Positions 9,301-17,379 of a stretch of DNA of 51,211 bases are shown one piece after another. This stretch comes from Patescibacteria group bacterium (lineage in GTDB: Bacteria; Patescibacteriota; Microgenomatia; UBA12405): assembly GCA_018902845.1 (NCBI GenBank), contig JAHIPV010000023.1, positions 1 through 51,211 of the forward strand. The letters run 5' to 3'. How positions within the stretch are numbered: the stretch's first letter is position 1; each line of letters begins with the position of its first letter. A model generated the notes under the pieces. The model searched no databases and was not told the origin of the DNA. It saw only the letters and a program-made list of their open reading frames with translations. The position numbers and the translations under genes were made by a program.

Positions 9301-9772
9301 ACTTCTTATAAAATTTCTTGCATATTTTTACCCATTTTATCGCATATTCCTTAGTCGCCTTTTTATACAAAGCATATCTTATCGTTTCATAGCGAGCTTC
9401 AACATTAAAAGTATTAATCTCGGCTAATTTCTTCTTCTCTTCCTCTATTAAATTTATTTTGGCTTTCTCGCACAAAACAATCAAATTGTGAACCCACGGA
9501 ACTTCTCTACTTTGCTGTACAATCCTAGCCTTTATTGTTTTCTCTAAAACCAAATGCCAAAAAAACAAGCACCAATCATAATGCTTCATTTTAAAACTGT
9601 CACTAGCTACATTCGCATTTCTTCTGGCACCATCCATCCACATTCTTACCATTTCTTTCTTACTTGACATGAAGTATTTTAGCACAAACAAGTTTCTCTT
9701 CTCCAAACCCTCATTATCAAAATCAATTTTCAGTCCACAATCATAATAATTCAATCTCTTTCTCAATCCCAA
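9287..9772 (-). CDS. HEPN domain protein
   Basis: KHYDWCLFFWHLVLEKTIKARIV...REVPWVHNLIVL pattern of HEPN (PF05168-like), paired with MNT. Confidence 0.75.
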   Translation of the reverse strand: MGLRKRLNYYDCGLKIDFDNEGLEKRNLFVLKYFMSSKKEMVRMWMDGARRNANVASDSFKMKHYDWCLFFWHLVLEKTIKARIVQQSREVPWVHNLIVLCEKAKINLIEEEKKKLAEINTFNVEARYETIRYALYKKATKEYAIKWVKICKKFYKKFGEL

Positions 9773-9787
9773 GCTTTACAATCATTC

Positions 9788-10399
9788 CTAGCTCTTCATT
9801 TTTAATTTATCCATAATCCCAACCAAAAAAAATGTTCCCAAAAGAGAAACAATACCCACCAAACAAAACAAAAACTTATATCCAATAGATACAGCCAAAA
9901 ACCCACCCAATCCAGCCGCCAAAGCCGCTCCCAAATCAACTGTAGTAAAATAAAAACTCCACTCAAAAGCTTCTTTATTTTTGTCAATATGTCTGGTAAA
10001 AATCGCCAACCAGGAAGGATAAGACAAAGCCCCGCCCAAACCATTAACCACCTGAATGGCATAAACATGCCAAGGTAACTTTGCCCACATAAACAAAAAC
10101 GCCGACAAACTAATCAAAAGCGAACCGGTAATCATCACCCAAAAATCATCCCTTTCCCCTTTTCCACCGTCAATCCATTTTGCCACCGGTATCTGTAAAA
10201 AACACTTAACTATAAAATAAACAGTCGTTGACAAACCAACCAATTTTACGTCTCCTCCAACAATCTGATCGGCTACAAAAACAGCCAAAATCGGGCTTAC
10301 TAATCCCCAACCAGACATCATCAATATATCAGAATAAGTCAAAAACTGAATAATCTTGTTTATGTTGATTTTAAATTTTCTTTTTCTAGGCCAATCCAC
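9788..10399 (-). CDS. half-size MFS-like transporter (about six TM)
   Basis: hydrophobic TM pattern and VAKWIDGGKGERDDFW loop; only 203 aa. Confidence 0.6.
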   Translation of the reverse strand: MDWPRKRKFKININKIIQFLTYSDILMMSGWGLVSPILAVFVADQIVGGDVKLVGLSTTVYFIVKCFLQIPVAKWIDGGKGERDDFWVMITGSLLISLSAFLFMWAKLPWHVYAIQVVNGLGGALSYPSWLAIFTRHIDKNKEAFEWSFYFTTVDLGAALAAGLGGFLAVSIGYKFLFCLVGIVSLLGTFFLVGIMDKLKMKS

Positions 10400-10406
10400 A
10401 ACTTAA

Positions 10407-11627
10407 CTATACAATAAACTTTTTTAAAAAACTTCTTACCTCTTTCTTAATTTTCTCCAGTTCAACTTTATTATCTATATTATCAACCGCTCTTTTTATA
10501 AACCCTGCAATTCGTTTCATATCATCTTCCTTCATCCCTCTAGTAGTCTCTGCTGGTGTTCCAATTCTAATTCCAGAAGGACTCATAGCCGTCCCTTTTT
10601 CGCCGGGAACCGTATTGTAATTTACAATAATCCCTGCCTCATCCAAAGCTTCGGCCGTTTTTCTCCCTTCTCCAACACCAAACTCCACCAACATCAAATG
10701 ATTCTCGGTTCCAAATACCTTAAAACCAAAGTTTTTCAACTCGTCGGCCAAAACCTTAGCATTGTTCACCACTTGTTTGCCATACTGTTTAAACTTAAGG
10801 TTACTTGCCTCCTCAAAAGCCACCCCAATTCCAGCGATATTGTTAATATGCGGACCTCCCTGCATCCCCGGAAACACAGCCTTATCAATTTTTCTGGCCA
10901 ATTTACTATCTTTACTAAGCCCAGTTTTTGTAACCGCAATAAAAGCTCCTCTTGACCCTCTTAAAGTCTTGTGTGTCGTTGAGGTTACAACATCTACATA
11001 ATCAACCGGTGAAGGATGCACACCAGCCACTACCAAACCGGCAATATGGGAAATATCAGCTATTAGCCACGCCCCTACACTACCAGCAATTTCAGAAAAC
11101 TTTTTCCAATCCAAAATCCACGGATAAGCCGTCGTGCCCACCCATATCAATTTCGGTTTTTCTTTTTTAACTAGCCTTGTCAACTCATCATAATCAACCT
11201 TTCCGTTTTTGTTTACACCATATTGAACTGTATCAAAATATTTCCCCCCAAAAGTAATCTTTGGATGACCATGAGTCAAATGTCCTCCAGCCGATAATTT
11301 CATCCCACAAATTTTATCCCCTGGTTCTAACAAGGCAAACAAAACCGCCTCATTGGCTGGACTGCCGGAATAAGGCTGAACATTCATATATGGCACCCCA
11401 AAAAGTTCTTTTCCTTTTTCAACAACCAAATTCTCAATCTCGTCAATTATTTTATTTCCTTGATAATATCTCCTCCCCGCATACCCTTCAGCATATTTAT
11501 TGGTTAAACAACTGCCTATTGCTTTCAGTACATTTTCAGACACAAAATTCTCACTGGGAATCAAATGAATCTGACTCTTTTGCCTCGCTTTTTCTTTCCT
11601 AATCAATTCAAAAACCATATCACTCAT
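10407..11627 (-). CDS. glyA: serine hydroxymethyltransferase
   Basis: IHLIPSENFVSENV, NKYAEGYAGRRYYQGN, VVTSTTHKTLRGSRGA. Confidence 0.97.
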   Translation of the reverse strand: MSDMVFELIRKEKARQKSQIHLIPSENFVSENVLKAIGSCLTNKYAEGYAGRRYYQGNKIIDEIENLVVEKGKELFGVPYMNVQPYSGSPANEAVLFALLEPGDKICGMKLSAGGHLTHGHPKITFGGKYFDTVQYGVNKNGKVDYDELTRLVKKEKPKLIWVGTTAYPWILDWKKFSEIAGSVGAWLIADISHIAGLVVAGVHPSPVDYVDVVTSTTHKTLRGSRGAFIAVTKTGLSKDSKLARKIDKAVFPGMQGGPHINNIAGIGVAFEEASNLKFKQYGKQVVNNAKVLADELKNFGFKVFGTENHLMLVEFGVGEGRKTAEALDEAGIIVNYNTVPGEKGTAMSPSGIRIGTPAETTRGMKEDDMKRIAGFIKRAVDNIDNKVELEKIKKEVRSFLKKFIV

Positions 11628-12035
11628 TCACAAATTATACATCTTCAACCCTTTTATTCCTTCAAAATCTTTTGCATTTTGTGTCACCAACACTAAATCA
11701 TTCACAACACAAGTTGAGGCAATCAACAAATCCATAACAGGTCTCATCCTCCTTTTTTTCATAAACTCTGCTTGCAACTTCGCATATTCCATCGCCACTG
11801 AATTTTCTACTGACAAAATTTTAATACTACCAGCCTTAACAAAATTCTTAAAATTACTATCTTGCAAAACATAATTATTCGACCTAAAAGCTCCTTGATA
11901 ATACTCAATTACAACCACAATGCTCAAAAACAACCCTGACCTCTCAATTTTTTTGAAAATTTCTAATACATTATTTCGATTTTTAAAAAAATCAATAACA
12001 ATATTCGTATCTAATAAATATTTCTTCATTACCAA
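11628..12035 (-). CDS. PIN-domain toxin (VapC family)
   Basis: YLLDTNIVIDFFKN, PVMDLLIASTCV, LVTQNAKDFEGI. Confidence 0.9.
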   Translation of the reverse strand: MVMKKYLLDTNIVIDFFKNRNNVLEIFKKIERSGLFLSIVVVIEYYQGAFRSNNYVLQDSNFKNFVKAGSIKILSVENSVAMEYAKLQAEFMKKRRMRPVMDLLIASTCVVNDLVLVTQNAKDFEGIKGLKMYNL

Positions 12036-12316
12036 TCTACAGGAGTCGCTCTGGCAGGCAACTTTCTGCTTTTCTTTATAACATCTTTCATGATTTTATA
12101 AGTTTCATCATCCATTACTCCGGCAAAATCTAAAATACTTTTCTTTTTTGTCTTTGCTTCAACAACAGGTTTAACTAATTTAACCATTGGCTTATTATTT
12201 TTAGTAACAAGCACTTGTTTATTACCATAATAAACCTGATTCATTATTTCAAATAAATTATCTCTAAAATTAGTTGCAGAATAAGTTATTAATCCATTCA
12301 TAGCCACATTGTACAT
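12029..12316 (-). CDS. Phd/VapB-like antitoxin
   Basis: SATNFRDNLFEIMNQVYYGNKQVLVTKNNKPMVKLV; overlaps vapC. Confidence 0.85.
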   Translation of the reverse strand: MYNVAMNGLITYSATNFRDNLFEIMNQVYYGNKQVLVTKNNKPMVKLVKPVVEAKTKKKSILDFAGVMDDETYKIMKDVIKKSRKLPARATPVDW

Positions 12317-12356
12317 TAAATATACAAACTTGTCAAACTTTACAATATGTACACTG

Positions 12357-12557
12357 TTACCATCCTCTCATTGACACTCCACCCTCTCTCCTTCCATCTT
12401 CCCAAACCACACCTTTCTCAAGCGACACTCTCCCAACCGGCTTAGCCTGAATGCAAGTGTTTCTCCTTTCGCACCCTACCATTCCACACACATTGCCATC
12501 ACCATCATAACAATGCATCCTTGGCACCCTATCACTGCTAATCACTCTTGCTTTCAT
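12357..12557 (-). CDS. small Cys-containing hypothetical protein
   Basis: ORF only; G/V/R-rich composition typical of minus-strand genes here. Confidence 0.35.
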   Translation of the reverse strand: MKARVISSDRVPRMHCYDGDGNVCGMVGCERRNTCIQAKPVGRVSLEKGVVWEDGRREGGVSMRGW

Positions 12558-12585
12558 TTCTTAATTCTACACCACTCAAAATCAT

Positions 12586-12798
12586 CTACAACACAACAAT
12601 ATTCTCTACTGGTCCCCATTTCCCAATTACAGGTATTCTCCTTCTCTGTACTGCTTCAGCAACTATCACCGCTCCTTCATGAATAGGAGCCCTTTCTTCC
12701 CACGGCTGTGCTAACGCTGTCCTCACCGACTCATCACACATCCGTTCTTTCACCAAAGACCTTTTCCTTCTTAAACACATCGGCAATCCTAATCTCAT
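12586..12798 (-). CDS. small hypothetical protein
   Basis: ORF only. Confidence 0.35.
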   Translation of the reverse strand: MRLGLPMCLRRKRSLVKERMCDESVRTALAQPWEERAPIHEGAVIVAEAVQRRRIPVIGKWGPVENIVVL

Positions 12799-12835
12799 TT
12801 TTTTCCTTCATTAACTTATAACTATTCTTATCTTA

Positions 12836-14302
12836 TCATACAAACTTATAAAAATATTCTTTTTCAATACTCCCTCTGCTATCCAACTCTTTTTCTTCAA
12901 AAAACAATTTCATAATCTCCGGATATTTTTTCTTAGCTTCTTCCAAAATCGCCATGGCAATTCTTCTATAAGCAAAATTCCCCGCTTTTCTAGCTCTTAA
13001 TCTAACAAAATAAAACAATTCTCTTAAATTCATTTTCATCAAAAACCTTCTATTATGCGCTTTAGTTACCAAATATTGCGCCGAAATCGGATATTTTTTT
13101 CTGATTTCAAAATACGCTTCTTCTGCTTTTTTTATAACTTCATTATATTTTTTATCCATCCCAATTTCTTTAATCATTTTTGGCATCATATATCCATTTT
13201 CCACTCCAAGATCTTGCCTGATCTGTGTCATCATCCTATTTCTTTTAAAATCATAATAAGCCCCCTGATCACACAAAACGTCAAAGCTTATATAAATATG
13301 CTCAAAATCCCTTGGCAACCTATCATGCTCAGTTCTATTCTTTAAAAGTTTTTTTAACACATCTATTTTATATTTTTTACTTTTGGCTTTTAATTTTCTT
13401 TCGATTTTCTTATATTCTCCAAAACTTTTTTTATAAATCAAAGACGCAACTATCTTATCTAAAGCATCTCTATCCCAATCCACCACCCTCACCGGTTTCT
13501 TGTTTTTATTTTTTGTAATTTGTAATTTATGATTTGTGATTTGCTGAAAATAAATATCCTTTAGGTATTTATTTTCAGCAGCATATTTAACTAAAACCGG
13601 GCAACTTTTTTCCACTTCTTTTTTCACTTCTTTTGCCATATCAATTACCTCATCTATTCCACTAGATAGCCATTTGGAAATCGCATACTCCCACACTCTT
13701 GCATTAGCTGTCATTCCTAAATTCGCCATCATACCAGCAGGTAACAAAAATCTAGCCTGATCCATACACATCCCTTTAATTTTTGCCTCAGAATACTCTT
13801 GCCCGCTCAACTGCTTCAAACACTGACAATTCAAAGGTTCAATCATTTCATGATAAGCACCCAAAAGCCCATCCGCTGCGTTTTTATATAACTTCAAAGC
13901 TCTTTTGTCCCTTTTAACATCCTCTGGAATTACATACCTATTCTTGTCATATATCTGATATCTGGACGATTTTTCCGTATAAGAAGCCAGTCTATTATCT
14001 TGTATCCATTCAACCGCCAGTAAAGACACATTTTCCATCGCCAATCTGACTACTGCATGTTCAGCTACAGAACTATGTCCATACCCCACTACCCACTTTT
14101 CATGAAATTTCCCACTTTTTTCATCACTCAATTCTTTGGCAATCACATCAAAAGTTTCGCCACTTCTGGAACATTTGGCAAAACACACCGCCAAAGTCTC
14201 TTCAGACAAACCATTCAAACAATATATTCTTCTTTTATTATTCATAATCCCTCCAATATTTACTGGCCGTTGGCCCTTTTTGCCCTTGATACTTATTTCC
14301 AA
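12836..14302 (-). CDS. thyX: ThyX-like FAD-dependent thymidylate synthase family protein, tandem-domain
   Basis: GHSSVAEHA, DNRLASYTEKSSRYQ (ThyX motif-like); second-half FDVLCDQGAYYDFKRNRMMTQ. Confidence 0.8.
   Translation of the reverse strand: MEISIKGKKGQRPVNIGGIMNNKRRIYCLNGLSEETLAVCFAKCSRSGETFDVIAKELSDEKSGKFHEKWVVGYGHSSVAEHAVVRLAMENVSLLAVEWIQDNRLASYTEKSSRYQIYDKNRYVIPEDVKRDKRALKLYKNAADGLLGAYHEMIEPLNCQCLKQLSGQEYSEAKIKGMCMDQARFLLPAGMMANLGMTANARVWEYAISKWLSSGIDEVIDMAKEVKKEVEKSCPVLVKYAAENKYLKDIYFQQITNHKLQITKNKNKKPVRVVDWDRDALDKIVASLIYKKSFGEYKKIERKLKAKSKKYKIDVLKKLLKNRTEHDRLPRDFEHIYISFDVLCDQGAYYDFKRNRMMTQIRQDLGVENGYMMPKMIKEIGMDKKYNEVIKKAEEAYFEIRKKYPISAQYLVTKAHNRRFLMKMNLRELFYFVRLRARKAGNFAYRRIAMAILEEAKKKYPEIMKLFFEEKELDSRGSIEKEYFYKFV
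13543..13579. repeat. 37-nt palindrome inside the thyX-like CDS
   Basis: GCTGAAAATAAATA ... TATTTATTTTCAGC perfect 14-bp arms. Confidence 0.7.
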
Positions 14303-14792
14303 TCAAACTATCCCCATACAATCTTTCCGGTTCACTACTCATTTTCAAAAAACAAATCTGGGCAATTCGCATCCCTTTATAAATCTTAATCGGCAACCTT
14401 GATAAATTTCCAATCTCAAAAGTCAACCAACCCTTAAAACCGGGATCTACATACCCGGCAGTAGCATGAATCACCAATCCAAGTCGACCCAAACTGCTTC
14501 GTCCTTCTAACTTGGCACATAGCAAACTAGGAATTTCAAAATATTCTTGAGTAGAACCGAGTATAAAATCTCCAGGATGTATCATAAATCCATCACCATT
14601 TAATTTCACTATTCTTGTCAAATCAACTTTCTTTTTTGTATCAATAAATCCTGTTTTATAATTATCAAAAACCCTAACTTCTCCATCTAATTTCAAATCA
14701 TAGGTAGAGGGTTGTAAAAACAATTTTTTAAAAGGCTTAATCACCAACCCCCGCTTTAACCATTTTTTGATATCCCTATCTGACAAAATCAT
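14238..14792 (-). CDS. dcd: dCTP deaminase
   Basis: MILSDRDIKKWL, LQPSTYDLKL, EGRSSLGRLGLVIHATAGYVDPGFKG. Confidence 0.95.
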   Translation of the reverse strand: MILSDRDIKKWLKRGLVIKPFKKLFLQPSTYDLKLDGEVRVFDNYKTGFIDTKKKVDLTRIVKLNGDGFMIHPGDFILGSTQEYFEIPSLLCAKLEGRSSLGRLGLVIHATAGYVDPGFKGWLTFEIGNLSRLPIKIYKGMRIAQICFLKMSSEPERLYGDSLIGNKYQGQKGPTASKYWRDYE

Positions 14793-14852
14793 TCCCTCAT
14801 CCTACCAAACTTCTACCCAATTTTTTAATAAGCAAATTCACCGCAAACCCTA

Positions 14853-15059
14853 TCAAGAACTTTTACCAAAAGCTCTCATTAGCTGACCCCATGGTTTCCC
14901 GACATTCCTCTCCTTCATTCCAACTTTTAATAATCCTTCCCTTCTTTTTCTTATTTCCTCACCAGCTTCCACTTGCAACCGCCACATTTGTTCAGGGTCT
15001 ACTTGTGCTGACACAACCGCCAAACAATCCGGTCTCAATAAACGATCATATCCTGCCAT
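14853..15059 (-). CDS. small hypothetical protein
   Basis: ORF only. Confidence 0.35.
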   Translation of the reverse strand: MAGYDRLLRPDCLAVVSAQVDPEQMWRLQVEAGEEIRKRREGLLKVGMKERNVGKPWGQLMRAFGKSS

Positions 15060-15148
15060 ACCCTATTTATACCACATTTTGTCTTATTTTTCTTCCTTTT
15101 GGAAATTTAGATTTTAAATTTTAGATTTTAAGTTCTATACTAAACTTT

Positions 15149-15793
15149 ATGCAACAAATTCTAAACTCAATTCTAGAACTCATAAAAACCAACGGTCTTT
15201 TTGCTATGTTTCTTGGCGGTTTTGTCGAACAAATTATAGTGCCAATTCCCTCTCCTATTATCACCATGGCCGGAGGTGCTTTTCTCATCTCACTCAATCT
15301 GCCAATTTTTGAAACCATCTTCCAAATTTTCAGTAAAGTTTCTCTTCCTTATACCATCGGCGCTACCATTGGTACCAGTCTTGTTTACTTCTTGGCTTTT
15401 TTTGGGGGCAAACCAATTCTTGACAAATTTGGTAAATATATTGGTATTAGCTGGAAACTAATCGAAAAAATTAAAAAGGATTTTCAAAAAACCATCAAAG
15501 ATGAACTATTTATTCTCATCGCCTGCAGTATTCCAATCGTACCTGTCTCCTTAGTTACCGCTTTTTGTGGCGGTTTTAAAATTTCTCCCAAAAAATTCTA
15601 TCCCATGCTTTTTTTGGCTCTTCTTATCCGTGCTACCCTGTTAGGTTTTATCGGTTTTCAAATGGGTGAAACATTCGAATCCTTAGCCCACGGTCTAGAC
15701 AAAATAGAGTCCCTTTTAACCATCATCGGCATCTTTCTAATTCTCGGCTTCCTCTACCTCAAACGAGAAAAATGGATCAAAAACAACAGCTAA
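15149..15793 (+). CDS. DedA/VTT-domain membrane protein
   Basis: FLGGFVEQIIVPIPSPIITMAGGAFL, CSIPIVPVSLVTAFCGGFKISPKKFYP. Confidence 0.85.
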   Translation: MQQILNSILELIKTNGLFAMFLGGFVEQIIVPIPSPIITMAGGAFLISLNLPIFETIFQIFSKVSLPYTIGATIGTSLVYFLAFFGGKPILDKFGKYIGISWKLIEKIKKDFQKTIKDELFILIACSIPIVPVSLVTAFCGGFKISPKKFYPMLFLALLIRATLLGFIGFQMGETFESLAHGLDKIESLLTIIGIFLILGFLYLKREKWIKNNS

Positions 15794-16818
15794 TCGCACA
15801 CACTTCCACAATCCTCTTTTCTAGTCCCGCAATGCGGACAAACAGTAATTCCCCTACCCGAAGCAATCGCCCCCCCACATTTGGGACAGTCAAAAGTTCT
15901 ATCCACACTTCTCGAAAACTCGCCCCCTCCCAAACCAATAGCAAAGACCATATCAAAACTACCCCCGCTGGATAATCTGCTCAAAGCCTCTGTGTTAGAC
16001 ATTCCACAGCTTCCTCTTGACTGTAATCTCACCCCCCCCAACTGCTGTAACATTCTCTCCATTTCCGCCCCTACTTTTAATCTTTCGTAACAATCATCAG
16101 TTCTCATACCTGCCAATCTCGCCTCCATTCTACCAACTACCATTTCAGCTAATCCTCTTTTGCTTGCCTGGTCCCTTACATCTCCTCGTTCTTTAACAGT
16201 TCTCCACACTTCCGGCATATCAATTACTCTCCCCAGTACATCCACCCAATTCCCCTTGCCAACTACAAATGGAATCGGTCTATTCCTCAATTCTTCCGCC
16301 CTACTCACCTCCAAACCCAAATTCCTTGCAATTTTCACACACTCATCAGTACTTTGCTCTCCACAAATCCCCCTACACTCCAACACCACCTCTTCACCAA
16401 CACTCCTAACTACAGCTACCACAAACCTACTTTCTTTATACCCAATCTCCCCCGAGGGTGGGCTAATCCACAACATATGTTTCCATCCTTCTTTTGCTAA
16501 ATCTCTCATCCCAGACAAAGCCTCATTTTCAGCAAAATCAGCTTTCGTTTTCCATCTCAATTCGAAATTCGGCATTCCATCTTTACCAAATCTTATCTCA
16601 AAAGGAGTAATTCTTTCTTCCAACCCAACTCCAGCCCTATTCTCCGCCATTAAAGCAGTCAAATCCTCTCCCATTCTTCTCCGATCTACCCCACCACCCC
16701 CATCAACATATGCTCCAATATCAAAATAACTTCCCTCTACTCTCATATTCACTTTTGCTCGAAAGATTCCAGGTTCCGGACTTTTACCGTTGCGGCACAG
16801 CTTGGGACTTCCACCCAA
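15790..16818 (-). CDS. uncharacterised protein with C-terminal zinc ribbon
   Basis: C-terminal CPKCGG-X11-CPHCG; no other domain recognised. Confidence 0.6.
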   Translation of the reverse strand: MGGSPKLCRNGKSPEPGIFRAKVNMRVEGSYFDIGAYVDGGGGVDRRRMGEDLTALMAENRAGVGLEERITPFEIRFGKDGMPNFELRWKTKADFAENEALSGMRDLAKEGWKHMLWISPPSGEIGYKESRFVVAVVRSVGEEVVLECRGICGEQSTDECVKIARNLGLEVSRAEELRNRPIPFVVGKGNWVDVLGRVIDMPEVWRTVKERGDVRDQASKRGLAEMVVGRMEARLAGMRTDDCYERLKVGAEMERMLQQLGGVRLQSRGSCGMSNTEALSRLSSGGSFDMVFAIGLGGGEFSRSVDRTFDCPKCGGAIASGRGITVCPHCGTRKEDCGSVCD

Positions 16819-16834
16819 TTCCCTTAAAACTAAA

Positions 16835-17317
16835 TTAACTCAAGCTTACTCCCAACATAAACAAATAACTGGACAATCTATTTAAATAAGACAAAATATC
16901 CTTATCTACTTTTTTTTCTTTAGACAAGCTCACCACTCTTCTTTCTACTCTTCTGGCCACACTTCTACAAATATGTAAAACTGCATCAAGCTCATTTTTT
17001 CCTGGTACTACAAACCCTTTCGGTCTTGGTAAACTCTTTTTTAATTTAACAATCTCTTTTTCCATCTCTCCAACCTCTTTTTTACCTTCCCACTTCCCAC
17101 ACCCTACCAATTCACTGCTAATCCCCATCAAATCTTTCTGTATTTCTTCTATTTTTCTTCGCCTCGCCATAGCTTTCAGCGACGGCGGGTTTTGTCTTTT
17201 CCTGTCATTCTTAATTTTTACCTTTGCCCATCCCAAAAAACACACCAGCTCATCAATACTCCCCACCGCTTCTAACACTGCTCCATCCTTATCAAACCCT
17301 CTCTGTTTTTTATTCAT
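16835..17317 (-). CDS. cob(I)alamin adenosyltransferase (PduO/MMAB type)
   Basis: VGSIDELVCFLGWAK, LDAVLHICRSVARRVERRVV, LSYLNRLSSYLFMLG. Confidence 0.88.
   Translation of the reverse strand: MNKKQRGFDKDGAVLEAVGSIDELVCFLGWAKVKIKNDRKRQNPPSLKAMARRRKIEEIQKDLMGISSELVGCGKWEGKKEVGEMEKEIVKLKKSLPRPKGFVVPGKNELDAVLHICRSVARRVERRVVSLSKEKKVDKDILSYLNRLSSYLFMLGVSLS
17164..17195. repeat. palindromic repeat inserted in adenosyltransferase CDS
   Basis: cctcgccatagctttcagcgacggcgggtttt; encodes NPPSLKAMARRRK. Confidence 0.8.
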
Positions 17318-17379
17318 AATTGTTTTAATTTTTGTCTTTTTTGGAAATTTGAATTTTAGATTTGGAAATTAAAATGTTC

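Noticed and set aside
10698-11602. Plus-strand ORFs opposite glyA
   Set aside because: Antisense shadows of a clearly conserved gene
12029-12316. VapBC pair (also 20507-21147) as novel systems
   Set aside because: Ordinary Phd/VapB plus PIN-domain toxin-antitoxin pairs
16160-16729. 189-aa plus-strand ORF opposite the zinc-ribbon protein
   Set aside because: Low-complexity S/T/P-rich antisense frame; the minus frame has a zinc ribbon and fits strand composition
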